Shown here: positions 46,699 through 56,171 of the stretch, piece after piece
Layout of the letters: each line of letters starts with the position of its first letter
How positions within the stretch are numbered: the stretch's first letter is position 1
Origin: Pseudomonadota bacterium
GTDB taxonomy: Bacteria > Pseudomonadota > Gammaproteobacteria > Steroidobacterales > Steroidobacteraceae
DNA: 64,000 nt
Assembly (NCBI GenBank): GCA_021815925.1
Contig: JAKAZL010000002.1
Coordinates: 62,001-126,000, forward strand
Direction: 5' to 3'
Translations under genes and position numbers: made by a program
Notes under the pieces: model-generated
Told to the model about the DNA's origin: nothing
What the model saw: the letters and a program-made list of their open reading frames with translations, nothing else
Database searches by the model: none

Positions 46699-49238
46699 GC
46701 GAGCGCGGTCGCGGCGCCGGCGCGTGCGGCGTCCGCAAGTGCCTGCGTGCCGAGCTCGTGCGGCGCGAAATCGTCGACGTGCACCAGGTTCATCACCTTG
46801 CGGTCGAACGCGCGCAGCGCCTGCGCCTCCGGGTCGCTGATCAGGCCCGCCGCGAGTGCCTGCTCGATCTGTCCGGGCAGGTCGAGCGCGCTGATCCGGC
46901 CGGCCTTCACGCCCTCGATGCGGATCCGCTTCTCCAGCGGCTCCATCTGCAGCGCCATCGCAAGCGCCTCCTCGAGCAGTCCGAGCGGATTGCCGGGCTC
47001 CACGGTGGTATAGATGTACTCCCCGAGCCGCTGACGCGTCGCCGAGGGCTGCGTGAGCCGCTCGGCGACCTGCCGGCCGAGCCGGTCGGACGGGGCGGAG
47101 TAATGCCGGCCGCGCGGAAAGACGATCGCGCGCATCGCCCCGGCGAGCAGCCGGTTGGGAAAGTTGCGCAGAAATCCGTGCAGCTGCTCCTGGGCATGGT
47201 AGAGCAGATTGCGGCAGGCCCACTCCACGAGGGGCAGGTCGTCTGCCGGACGGCCCTGATTCTCGTGGTGCTTCAGCACCATCGAGGCGAGGTACATCGC
47301 CGAGAGCACATCGCCGAGTCGCGCCGAGAGGTTTTCCTTTTTCTTCAGATAGCCCCCGAGCGTCAGCATCGCCACGTCCACCGTGAAAGCGAAGGACGCG
47401 CTGAAGCGCACGATGTGCTGGTAGTAGCGTGCGGTCGGCCCGGTCACCGGGGAACGGGTGAGGCGGGCATGCGTCAGCGCCATGATCAGCGAGCGCACCG
47501 CGTTGGAAATCGTGAAGCCGATGTGGCCGAACAGCGCCCGGTCGAACTCCTCGACGCCGCGGGCGTGGTCCGGATCGCGCGCCGCATTCATCTCACGCAG
47601 CACGAACGGATGGCAGCGGATCGCGCCCTGACCGAAGATGATCAGGTTGCGGGTGAGCAGATTGGCGCCCTCGACGGTGATCGCCACGGGCACGACCTGG
47701 TAGCTGCGCGCCAGATAGTTCTTCGGGCCGAGGCAGATGCCCTTGCCGCCGTGCACGTCCATGGCATCGTTGGCGACCTGCCGTCCCATCTCGGTGACGT
47801 GATACTTGAGCATCGCCGAGGGGACCGAGGGCTTCTCGCCGCCGTCGATTGCCCCGGCGGTGACCGAGCGGGCGGCGTCCATGGTGTAGGTGAGGCCGGC
47901 CATGCGCGCCAGCACCGCCTCAACGCCCTCGAAGCGGCCCACCGGCATGTTGAATTGCCGGCGGATACGCGCATAGGCGCCGCTTGCCCACACCCCCGCT
48001 TTGGCACCGCCCGTGGCGTTCGAGGGCAGCGAGATGCACCGCCCGACCGAAAGCTGCTCGACGAGCATGCGCCAGCCAGCGCCGGCCATCTGGGTTCCGC
48101 CGATGATGAACTCGAGCGGCACGAACACGTCGCGGCCCTGGATGGGGCCGTTCTGGAAGGGGACGTTCACCGGAAAGTGCCGCCGACCGATGGTGATGCC
48201 CGGCGTGTCGCGTGGAATCAGCGCACAGGTAATGCCGATGTCGACGGGGCCGCCGAGCAGCCGCTCGGGATCGAACAGCCGGAACGCCAGTCCGACCACC
48301 GTTGCGATCGGCGCGAGCGTGATGTAGCGCTTGGAGAAATTCAGCCGCATCCCGAGCACTTCGCGTCCCTGCCACGAGCCACGGCAGACGACGCCGGTGT
48401 CCGGGATCGAGGCCGCGTCCGAGCCGGCGCGCGGACCGGTCAGCGCGAAGCACGGCACTTCCTCGCCGCGCGCGAGCCGCGGCAGGTAGTGGTCCTTCTG
48501 CTCCTGCGTGCCGTAGTGGTTGAGCAGCTCAGCGGGCCCCAGCGAGTTCGGCACCGCGATGGTGGAGGAGGCGGTCGCGCTGCGGCTGGCGATCTTGGTC
48601 AGCACGCACGAGTGCGCGTAGGCGGAGAACTCCAGGCCGCCATAACGCTTGGGGATGATCATGGCGAAGAAGCCGCGCGACTTGATGAACTCCCACACGT
48701 GCGGGGGCAGATCGCCGCGCTCGTGCGTGATGTTCCAGTCATCGAGCATCCGGCACAACTCCTCGCATGGTCCGGCGAGAAACGCCTGCTCCTCGGCGCT
48801 GAGCTGCGGCGCGCGTGCCTCGAGCAGCTTGCTCCAGCGCGGCGCCCCGGTGAACAGCTCCCCGTCCCACCACACCGTGCCGGCCTCGAGCGCCTCGCGT
48901 TCCGTCTGCGACATCGGCGGCAGGAGCCGCCGATAAGCCTTCATGAACGGGCGCGTGATCAGCGCCTTGCGCAGGGGCCGGACGTTGAGCAGCCACAGTC
49001 CCGCCAGCGACAGCCAGAGGAAGCCTTTCCAGGTGGCCGCCGCGGCGTTGTTCTCGCCGAAGTAGCTGTAGGCGAGGAGCAGCACGGTGAACGTCGCGGT
49101 GAAGGCGAGCAGCGAGAGGCGGCGGTAAGCGAGGTACAGCACCGCGACGATGAGGATCAGGGTGATCACGCCGCCCGCCTGGGTCACGGCATAGCCGATG
49201 GCCACGGCGGCGATCAACGCCAGGAGTGCACCCAGCAT
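46695..49238 (-). CDS. fadE: Acyl-CoA dehydrogenase, FadE type
   Basis: First step of fatty acid beta-oxidation: FAD-dependent oxidation of acyl-CoA to trans-2-enoyl-CoA. 847 residues, the length of the long FadE class (about 815). Two or three hydrophobic segments begin the protein (MLGALLALIAAVAIGYAVTQ), then acyl-CoA dehydrogenase domains (CFALTGPRAGSDAASIPDTG with the FAD/substrate loop), and a C-terminal DUF1974 region (LGRQVAERLTQPS). Start: ATG at 49238. It overlaps the DUF3667 gene. Confidence 0.95.
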   Translation of the reverse strand: MLGALLALIAAVAIGYAVTQAGGVITLILIVAVLYLAYRRLSLLAFTATFTVLLLAYSYFGENNAAAATWKGFLWLSLAGLWLLNVRPLRKALITRPFMKAYRRLLPPMSQTEREALEAGTVWWDGELFTGAPRWSKLLEARAPQLSAEEQAFLAGPCEELCRMLDDWNITHERGDLPPHVWEFIKSRGFFAMIIPKRYGGLEFSAYAHSCVLTKIASRSATASSTIAVPNSLGPAELLNHYGTQEQKDHYLPRLARGEEVPCFALTGPRAGSDAASIPDTGVVCRGSWQGREVLGMRLNFSKRYITLAPIATVVGLAFRLFDPERLLGGPVDIGITCALIPRDTPGITIGRRHFPVNVPFQNGPIQGRDVFVPLEFIIGGTQMAGAGWRMLVEQLSVGRCISLPSNATGGAKAGVWASGAYARIRRQFNMPVGRFEGVEAVLARMAGLTYTMDAARSVTAGAIDGGEKPSVPSAMLKYHVTEMGRQVANDAMDVHGGKGICLGPKNYLARSYQVVPVAITVEGANLLTRNLIIFGQGAIRCHPFVLREMNAARDPDHARGVEEFDRALFGHIGFTISNAVRSLIMALTHARLTRSPVTGPTARYYQHIVRFSASFAFTVDVAMLTLGGYLKKKENLSARLGDVLSAMYLASMVLKHHENQGRPADDLPLVEWACRNLLYHAQEQLHGFLRNFPNRLLAGAMRAIVFPRGRHYSAPSDRLGRQVAERLTQPSATRQRLGEYIYTTVEPGNPLGLLEEALAMALQMEPLEKRIRIEGVKAGRISALDLPGQIEQALAAGLISDPEAQALRAFDRKVMNLVHVDDFAPHELGTQALADAARAGAATALA

Positions 49239-49332
49239 GGAATCTCCTTCGTGCCGAGAGGGCTTGGGTGGAAACGTCGCGGCCGCACTATAGCGGTTTT
49301 CCCGCCGAGGTGGGCGGGCCGGCTCGAGTCCC

Positions 49333-49363
49333 CGGGCGCCCGCGCAGCCTGCGCGGGCGCCCG
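49333..49363. terminator. Perfect 14-base GC-rich hairpin
   Basis: Arms CGGGCGCCCGCGCA and TGCGCGGGCGCCCG enclose GCC. It lies in the 182-base gap between the mdh stop and fadE start, so it probably ends mdh transcription. No U-run follows on either strand, so an intrinsic terminator is not certain. Confidence 0.6.
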
Positions 49364-49420
49364 TGAACCGGCCATCGGGTCTGGGTCAGCGAGCGTCGTG
49401 CGGGCGCTGCCGCCGACCGC

Positions 49421-50401
49421 TCAGCCCAGCAGAGCCTTCACGCCGTCGCGCTCTTCGTGAAGCTCCGCCAGGGTCGCATCCATGCGCTTGCGGCTGGCGG
49501 CCTCGATGCTCAGCCCCTGGACGATCTGGTACTCCCCGTTGCGGGTGGTCACGGGGTACGAATAGATGACGCCCTCGGGGATGCCATAGCTGCCGTCCGA
49601 CGGTACCGCCATGCTCACCCAGTCGCCCTCGGCCGTACCGTGCACCCAGGTGTGGATGTGGTCGATGGCGGCCGAGGCGGCCGAGGCGGCCGAGGAGGCG
49701 CCGCGCGCCTTGATGATGGCCGCACCGCGCTGCTGAACCACCGGGATGAAAGTCTGCTCGACCCAGGACGCATCGACCAGGGAGGTGGCCGGCTTGCCCT
49801 CGACCCGGGCGTGCGTGATGTCCGGATACTGCGTCGCGGAGTGATTGCCCCAGACGGTCATGCGGCGGATCTGGGTGACGTGAGTGCCGGTCTTCTCCGC
49901 CAGCTGCGAGAGCGCGCGGTTGTGATCCAGGCGGGTCATCGCGGTGAAGTTGCGCGGATTGAGGTCCTTGGCGTTGGCCCGGGCGATCAGGGCGTTGGTA
50001 TTGGCCGGATTGCCCACCACCAGCACCTTGACGTTGCGGTCGGCCGCCTCGTTGAGGGCTTTGCCCTGAGCGGAGAAGATCTGCGCATTGGCGAGCAGCA
50101 GGTCCTTGCGCTCCATGCCCGGACCCCGGGGCCGCGCGCCCACCAGCAGCGCGACGTGGCAGTCGCGGAACGCCACCTTGGCCTCATCCGTCGCGACGAT
50201 CCGGTTCAGGCCGGGGAAGGCGCAATCGGCGAGCTCCATGACCACCCCGTTCAGCGCCTGCAGCGCCGGGGTGACCTCCAGGAGGTGAAGATTGATCGGC
50301 TGATCCGGGCCGAGCAGTGCTCCGGAGGCGACGCGGAAAGCGAGGGCATAGCCGATCTGGCCGGCGGCGCCGGTGATCGCGACATTCAGTGCGGGTTTCA
50401 T
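49421..50401 (-). CDS. mdh: Malate dehydrogenase
   Basis: TCA cycle enzyme, malate to oxaloacetate with NAD. 326 residues, the longer (cytosolic-type) MDH. The Rossmann loop is [20 protein letters not shown], the mobile loop [14 protein letters not shown] carries the substrate Arg residues, and the catalytic His is in [13 protein letters not shown]. The Ala/Ser-rich [14 protein letters not shown] stretch is typical of this branch. Start: ATG at 50401. A strong hairpin follows it. Confidence 0.97.
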   Translation of the reverse strand: MKPALNVAITGAAGQIGYALAFRVASGALLGPDQPINLHLLEVTPALQALNGVVMELADCAFPGLNRIVATDEAKVAFRDCHVALLVGARPRGPGMERKDLLLANAQIFSAQGKALNEAADRNVKVLVVGNPANTNALIARANAKDLNPRNFTAMTRLDHNRALSQLAEKTGTHVTQIRRMTVWGNHSATQYPDITHARVEGKPATSLVDASWVEQTFIPVVQQRGAAIIKARGASSAASAASAAIDHIHTWVHGTAEGDWVSMAVPSDGSYGIPEGVIYSYPVTTRNGEYQIVQGLSIEAASRKRMDATLAELHEERDGVKALLG

Positions 50402-50577
50402 GGTGTGCGTGATCCGTACGGGGAAAACCCGTAATTCTAGCGCCGATCGGCGCCCTTTATCACCCTGCGGCGCCCGGCGTGCGCGTACGAATCAACAGGC
50501 CGTGCCGGCAGGAGGTCCCCGCAGCGCGCGTGCTCGAGGGTCGGCAGGGTCGCTGCGGTGCGTGCGCCGGCGCCAGG

Positions 50578-52641
50578 CTAGGCGGGTCGCTCGAGCGCCC
50601 CGGCGCGGCGCAGCAGGTGCCCGAAAGGCGCGCCGGTGGCGCCCTGACGCTGCAGCGTCGCGAGCAGCTCCTCCGCGGCGCAGGGCTCGCCGAACAGCCG
50701 TCCCTGGGCCTGGTCACAGCCGTTCTCCTCGAGGAACTGCAGCTGGCTCGCGGTCTCGACGCCTTCGGCGACCACGATCATCCCGAGGCTGTGTCCCATC
50801 TCGATGATCGTCCGCACCAGGGTCGCGTTGCCGGCGTTGTGCTCGACGTCGCGCACGAAGGACTGGTCGATCTTCAGCGTCCCGATCGGAAACTGCTGCA
50901 GCGCCGAGAGCGAGGAGTAGCCCGTGCCGAAATCATCGATCGACAGGTGCAGTCCCATTGCGTACAGCTCCTCGAGCAGACGCAGCGTGTTCTTGCTGTC
51001 GGCCATGAGGGTGGTCTCGGTGATCTCGAGCTCGAGCGCCGTGGGCGAGACGCCGTGACGGCGGAACACCGAGCGGCAGCGCAGGATGAAGCTCGCCTGG
51101 CGCAGCTGGCGCAGCGAGAGATTCAAAGAGATGCGGCCCGGCTCCCCGCCGGCGGTCTTCAGCTGGCGGTAGTCCATGCACACCCGGTTCAGCACCCACT
51201 CGCCGATGTCCAGGATGAGATTGGTTTCCTCGGCGAGGGGGATGAAGCGCGATGGCGGGATGTCGCCGTGGCCCGGCAGGCGCCAGCGCAGCAGCGCCTC
51301 GGCGCCCACCACCTGTCCGCTGGCGAGCGCGACTTTCGGCTGGTACCGGATGACCAGCTCGTCGCGCTCGACCGAACGGCGCAGCTTGCTCTTGAGGATC
51401 AGGCGCTCGACTGCCGCGGCGTTCATCTCCGGGGAGTAGAACGTGAAGGTGTTACCGCCGTTCTGCTTGGCGTGGTACATGGCCGCGTCGGCGTTGCGGA
51501 TCAGGTCGATGACGTTCTCCGCGTCGCGCGGACAGAAGGCGATGCCGATGCTGGCGGTGAGGAACACCTCCTGCTGATTGAGCTGGAAGGCCCGTGCCAC
51601 CTCGTTGAGGATGGTGCGCGCCAGCTGTCCGACCGGCACCCGGTTGTCCGTTTCCGCCGGCAGTCCGTGCACGCACAACGCGAACTCATCGCCAGCCAGC
51701 CGCCCGAGGATCGCCGTCTGCGGTACGGTGCGGATCAGCCGCTCGGCCAGCACCTCCAGCACCCGATCACCGGTGGCGTGGCCGAAGGTGTCGTTGACCT
51801 CCTTGAACCGGTCCATGTCGAGGTACAGCAACGCCACCGTCCGTCCGCTGCGCAGTCCGCGCGCGATCGTCTGCTGCAGCAGGTGCTGGAACTGCATGCG
51901 GTTGGCGACTTTGGTGAGCGTGTCGTAGCGGGCGAGATAGCGAATACGCCGCTCGGCACGCTTGCGCTCGGTGACGTTGCGGGCGACGAAGATGTTGCCC
52001 TGGAACTGCGGATCGTCGGTCTCGACGCGCGAGCCGGCGAGCGACACCGGAATCGTCTGGCCATCACGCGTGCGCACCACGGTCTCGCGCGTGTCCTGGG
52101 CGGCCTGCAGCAGATCGAAGTCCGCGCGCACGCTCGGGTCGAGCAGCGAGACGATGCCGCGGCCGAGCAGCTCCTCCTCGGCGAAGCCGAGCATCTTGCA
52201 GGCCGCCGCGTTGGCGGTCTTGACCACCCCGTCGGGGGAGGTGAGGAATACCGCATCGGTCATGCTGTCGAGGATGCTGCGCAGGTAGTCCTTGTTGATC
52301 GTCGACTGGCGCAGCCGCGCGCGCATCCGCTCCATGGCCTGCTCGAGCTCGCCCATCGAGTCATCGCCGTGCGCCTCGACGGGACGCGCGTAATCGCCCT
52401 GGCCGATGCGCAGGGCGCTGCGCGTGAGGGCATCGGTGGCCTGGTCCAGCGCGCGAGCGTTGCGCCAGCTGCGCACCGCGAGCAGCGTGCTGCCGAGCAG
52501 CGCCACGATACCCGCTGCGCTCACGGCCAAGCTGCCGGGCCAGTGCCCCCACAGCGCCACCGCGCCCGTGGCGAGGGCGACGAACAGTGTCGCTGCGAAG
52601 GCCCAGAGCGCAGGACCGATATGTCTGAAGGTGCGGCTCAC
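50578..52641 (-). CDS. Membrane PAS-GGDEF-EAL protein
   Basis: 687 residues. Two hydrophobic segments (LWAFAATLFVALATGAVALW and LAVSAAGIVALLGSTLLAV) and a HAMP-like helix lead to a PAS domain (about 115-225), then a GGDEF domain whose active loop reads RLAGDEFAL (AGDEF, first Gly replaced by Ala, sometimes still active) and an EAL domain with GAEALLRWRLP, ELEITETTLM, SIDDFGTGYSSLSAL and GTLKIDQSFVRDV, all the phosphodiesterase residues I can check. It likely degrades c-di-GMP and may also make it. Start: ATG at 52641. Confidence 0.95.
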   Translation of the reverse strand: MSRTFRHIGPALWAFAATLFVALATGAVALWGHWPGSLAVSAAGIVALLGSTLLAVRSWRNARALDQATDALTRSALRIGQGDYARPVEAHGDDSMGELEQAMERMRARLRQSTINKDYLRSILDSMTDAVFLTSPDGVVKTANAAACKMLGFAEEELLGRGIVSLLDPSVRADFDLLQAAQDTRETVVRTRDGQTIPVSLAGSRVETDDPQFQGNIFVARNVTERKRAERRIRYLARYDTLTKVANRMQFQHLLQQTIARGLRSGRTVALLYLDMDRFKEVNDTFGHATGDRVLEVLAERLIRTVPQTAILGRLAGDEFALCVHGLPAETDNRVPVGQLARTILNEVARAFQLNQQEVFLTASIGIAFCPRDAENVIDLIRNADAAMYHAKQNGGNTFTFYSPEMNAAAVERLILKSKLRRSVERDELVIRYQPKVALASGQVVGAEALLRWRLPGHGDIPPSRFIPLAEETNLILDIGEWVLNRVCMDYRQLKTAGGEPGRISLNLSLRQLRQASFILRCRSVFRRHGVSPTALELEITETTLMADSKNTLRLLEELYAMGLHLSIDDFGTGYSSLSALQQFPIGTLKIDQSFVRDVEHNAGNATLVRTIIEMGHSLGMIVVAEGVETASQLQFLEENGCDQAQGRLFGEPCAAEELLATLQRQGATGAPFGHLLRRAGALERPA

Positions 52642-52935
52642 CGCTGATGACTCGCTTGGCCGAATTCGACCTGAAAAAGGGACCGTCGCGTCTCCCCTCG
52701 CCGGACAACCCCGTCGCGGGACCAGGGCCTCAGGGGTGACCGTATCGGATCGACGCGCTCGCAGACCGTCGATGTCTGCCCCGGTGCGCCGGGCTCAGCG
52801 GTACCCGGCGGCTCGAGCCGCTCTCCATGCCCAGGTGCCCAGGCATAGGGGGTCATGGCTGGAGAATAGAGTCCGTCCGGGCGGGCGTCAACGCTGGTGC
52901 CGGTGGGCGCCGGCTCGAGGGGAGGCGGGGCGGGG

Positions 52936-53946
52936 CTAGCGAGCGTTCGACCAGACGCGCTTCAGGTAGCCCACCATCAGGCCGCGCATGGTGGACATCG
53001 GGTCGGCGGTGGCGGCAAAGATCGGCGGGCGGCGCCGCAGCAGGCGCCAGTTCTCGCTGCGCAGGACCCGGCGCAGGAAGGCCAGATTGCGCTCGATGGA
53101 TTCCATGTAGGGGTTGTGCCCCCCGTAGAGGGTCTCCAGGTACCGGTAGGCGCCGCCGAATTCGCCGTCGAGCCGCTTGGCGCGCACCTCTTCGATGAAC
53201 TGCGGTGTCTGGCGCAGCAAATCCAGACCTGAGGCGTAGCGGACCTCCGGTTGGCCGCTGGCGGAGCTCGGCATGGCCACCCCGCCGAGCACGAACTCCA
53301 GATACAGCCGATCGCGGCACTTCTCCAGGTAACACCGATCGGCCATCTGCGCGATCATGTCCGCAGTGCCGAGCAGGTGCCCGGCGATGACGTCGCGCCG
53401 GTCGTGCAGTCGCGCCTCGATCTGCGCCGCCGGGAACTCGTAGCCGGTGAAATGGATGATGTCACGGGCCACGCTCACCCAGCGCTCCAGGCCGATCTTC
53501 GGCAGATACTCCTCGAGGAACCGCGCGCCCCGCGAGACGTGCACGCGGGTGAACTCCGCGCCGTTGTGCGAGTCGTGATCCTCGCTGCGGCGCAGATAAC
53601 CGACATCGTGAAACAGCCCGGTGATCAGCCCGGCGACGGCCCGCTCGCCGCCGAGCCGTGCGGCAGGCTCGGCCTGGCGCTCGAAGCCCACCAGCAGGCG
53701 TGCCAGGGCGAGGGTGATGTCCAGAGTGTGCTGGCGGTCGTGATAGACGGTGTCGACGCCGTGGAAGCCCGGCACATCGCCGGCGAACAGCCGCTCGAAG
53801 TGTTCGAAGGCGCGGCGCAGCGGCTCGAGCGAGGTGCTCGGCCAGGTGGGTGCGAACAACGCCTCGACGGCCGCGAGCACGGCAGCCGGGGAGCTGACCT
53901 GCACGGTGTCGGTAACGTCGAAATCGCTGCGCCGGGCACTGGACAT
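52936..53946 (-). CDS. HD/PDE-type phosphohydrolase
   Basis: 336 residues. The core reads VYHDRQHTLDITLALARLL and, 40 residues on, LITGLFHDVGYLRRSEDHDS, with RARF-type His ligands further (VARDIIHFTGYEFP, DVIAGHLLGTADMIAQM). The YHxxxH plus HD pattern is that of class I cyclic-nucleotide phosphodiesterases rather than of HD-GYP proteins. Function inferred as nucleotide or cyclic-nucleotide hydrolysis. The start at 53946 (MSSARRSDFDV) is chosen; the frame runs further upstream without protein character. It follows the GGDEF-EAL gene's 5' side by 294 bases, oriented the same way. Confidence 0.72.
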   Translation of the reverse strand: MSSARRSDFDVTDTVQVSSPAAVLAAVEALFAPTWPSTSLEPLRRAFEHFERLFAGDVPGFHGVDTVYHDRQHTLDITLALARLLVGFERQAEPAARLGGERAVAGLITGLFHDVGYLRRSEDHDSHNGAEFTRVHVSRGARFLEEYLPKIGLERWVSVARDIIHFTGYEFPAAQIEARLHDRRDVIAGHLLGTADMIAQMADRCYLEKCRDRLYLEFVLGGVAMPSSASGQPEVRYASGLDLLRQTPQFIEEVRAKRLDGEFGGAYRYLETLYGGHNPYMESIERNLAFLRRVLRSENWRLLRRRPPIFAATADPMSTMRGLMVGYLKRVWSNAR

Positions 53947-54080
53947 TCTGCGGGTGTGTGCGCCGGTGCCCCGAGCCACCGGCCTGCGTGGTGTTCGAAT
54001 GACTCTGGGCCAAAGCCCCCCCTGAATCCGAGAGCCACTGCTCAGAATCGTCCGATCCGCGCCGCGAACCGCGACCGAGG

Positions 54081-56111
54081 TCACGCTACGGTCTCGGGGG
54101 CGATGATGCCGTGCTGTTTCAACAGCGCATGCACCTGCGGTGCGCGCCCGCGGAATGCAATGAACGCGGCCAACGGGTCGCAGCTGCCGCCGCGCGACAG
54201 GATGGTGTCGAGATAACGCTCGGCGGTCGCACGGTCGAATGCGCCGCGCTCCTCGAACGCAGAATAGGCGTCTGCCGCCAGAACTTCCGCCCACTTGTAA
54301 CTGTAATAGCCGGCCGCGTAGCCGCCGGCGAAGATGTGTCCGAAGCTCATCGGGAAGCGGTTCCAGTCGGGCACCGGGACGACCGCGACCTGACGGCGGA
54401 CCGCGCCGAGGATCTCGAGCACCCGGCTGCCGCGCGCCGGGTCGTATTCGGCGTGCAGACGGAAATCAAACAGCGCGAACTCCAGCTGACGCGCCATCTG
54501 CAGACCGGCATGAAAGCTGCGCGTATCGCGCAGCCGTTGCTGGATTTCGGCGGGCAGCGGCGCGCCCGTGAGGTAGTGCCCCGAGATACGCCCGAGCACC
54601 TGCGGATGCCAGGCATAGTTCTCCATGAACTGACTCGGCAGCTCGACGGCGTCCCAGGCGACACCGTTGATGCCGGCGAGGCTGGGATAGTCGACGCGGG
54701 TGAGCAGGTGGTGCAGGCCGTGGCCGAACTCGTGGAACAGCGTCAGCACGTCGTCGTGCGTCAACAGCGCCGGGCGATCCTGTCCGGGCGGCAGGACGTT
54801 CAGCACCAGGTAGGCCACCGGCAGTGCATCCCCGCTTGCCAGGTGCTTGCGTCCGACGCACTCATCCATCCACGCCCCGCTGCGCTTGTGCGGGCGCGCA
54901 TAGGCGTCGAGGTAAAAGCTGCCGACCGGCCTGCCGTCGGCGCGGATCTCGAAATAGCGCACATCCGGGTGCCAGACCGGGGCGTCGGAGCGCTCCTCGA
55001 TGCGCACTGCGAACAGCCGCTCGGCGACCTCGAACAGGCCGGCCAGCACGCGCGGCAGCGGGAAGTACGGCCGCAGCTCCTCCTGGGACACGGCGTGGCG
55101 CTGCTTCTGCAGTCGCTCGGCGTAAAAGGCCAGATCCCAGGCCTCGAGCCGGCGCCCCGCGAACGCCTCCAGCTCGGCGAATTCACGCTCGGCGGCGGGT
55201 CGGCCCGCGCGCGCGAGCTCCTCGAGGAACCCCATGACCTCTCCCCGGGTGCGCGCCATGCGTTTGGCGAGGGCGTAGTCGGCGAAATTCTCGAAGCCGA
55301 GGATGCGTGCCGCTTCGTGCCGCTTGGCGAGGATCTGCTCGATGATCGGGGCATTGTCCCAGCGGCCGGCCTGCGGCCCCTGGTCAGAGGCGCGCGTGGT
55401 CCAGGCGCGATAGAACTCGCGGCGCAGTTCCGGGGCCTCGGCGTCGGTCACCACCGCGACATACGTTGGCTGGTCCAGCGTCAGCAGCCAGCCCGCCAAA
55501 CCGTTCTCATGCGCGCGGCGCCGGGCCTGCTCGGCCACGACGTCGTTCAGGCCGCGGATCTGCGCCTGATCGGTGACGTGGTGACTCCACGCGTTGGTGG
55601 CGTCGAGCACGTTCTCCTCGAATTTCGCCTGCAGCTGGGTGAGCTCGAGCATCACCTGCTTGAATTGCTCCTTGCTCGCGCGCGCCAGCCCGACCCCGGC
55701 CAGGGTGAACTCCTGGAGCGCGTGCGCGATGACGCGCTGGCGCACCGGATCGAGGCTCGCGCCTTCGCGGGCCTCGATGCTGCGGTATGCCTGGTACAGC
55801 GACTCGTTCTGGGCGAGGTCGGTCTGGTAAGCCGACAGCAGCGGCAGACAGGCGTTGTAGGCGGTGCGCAGTGCCTCGGAATTGAGCACGGCGTTGAGGT
55901 GACTTACCGGCGACCATGCGCGCGCCACCCGATGGTGCAGCTCCTCGAGCGGCTCGACCACCGTGGCGAATGAGGGCGGCTGGCGGGCTGCGATGCCGGC
56001 GACTTCGGCGCGCGCCTCGGCGAGCAGCGCTCGCACACCGGGTTCGACGTCGGCAGCACCGATGCGCGGGAAAGGCGGCAGCGGATCCTGAGTGAGCAGA
56101 GGATTGTCCAT
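54081..56111 (-). CDS. prlC: Oligopeptidase A (M3 family)
   Basis: 676 residues, the length of OpdA/PrlC. The zinc site HEFGHGLHHLL is in LTLFHEFGHGLHHLLTRV; the M3 substrate region with GGYAAGYYSYKWAEVLAADA follows. It degrades oligopeptides and cleaved signal peptides in the cytoplasm. The N-terminus MDNPLLTQDPLPPF matches E. coli PrlC best, so the start is 56111; an ATG three codons earlier is possible. Next gene gor is downstream on the same strand's 5' side (60 bases). Confidence 0.95.
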   Translation of the reverse strand: MDNPLLTQDPLPPFPRIGAADVEPGVRALLAEARAEVAGIAARQPPSFATVVEPLEELHHRVARAWSPVSHLNAVLNSEALRTAYNACLPLLSAYQTDLAQNESLYQAYRSIEAREGASLDPVRQRVIAHALQEFTLAGVGLARASKEQFKQVMLELTQLQAKFEENVLDATNAWSHHVTDQAQIRGLNDVVAEQARRRAHENGLAGWLLTLDQPTYVAVVTDAEAPELRREFYRAWTTRASDQGPQAGRWDNAPIIEQILAKRHEAARILGFENFADYALAKRMARTRGEVMGFLEELARAGRPAAEREFAELEAFAGRRLEAWDLAFYAERLQKQRHAVSQEELRPYFPLPRVLAGLFEVAERLFAVRIEERSDAPVWHPDVRYFEIRADGRPVGSFYLDAYARPHKRSGAWMDECVGRKHLASGDALPVAYLVLNVLPPGQDRPALLTHDDVLTLFHEFGHGLHHLLTRVDYPSLAGINGVAWDAVELPSQFMENYAWHPQVLGRISGHYLTGAPLPAEIQQRLRDTRSFHAGLQMARQLEFALFDFRLHAEYDPARGSRVLEILGAVRRQVAVVPVPDWNRFPMSFGHIFAGGYAAGYYSYKWAEVLAADAYSAFEERGAFDRATAERYLDTILSRGGSCDPLAAFIAFRGRAPQVHALLKQHGIIAPETVA

Positions 56112-56171
56112 GTGGCTCATTCTGCCCGAGCGGCGTGCCGGCGCAACTGCTTCGCGCGCTCTGCGGACCGC

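Noticed and set aside
46680..49460. A 926-residue open frame on the plus strand across fadE
   Set aside because: It is antisense to the clearly recognisable fadE gene; long open antisense frames are expected in high-GC codon use, and the translation has no domain character.
49660..49700. GCCGAGGCG-type nine-base repeats inside mdh
   Set aside because: They encode the Ala/Ser-rich stretch that is normal for this branch of malate dehydrogenase; the length is not expanded.
51640..51720. Loss of the GGDEF motif as proof of an inactive cyclase
   Set aside because: The loop reads AGDEF; a first-position Ala is found in some active enzymes, so inactivity cannot be claimed from it.
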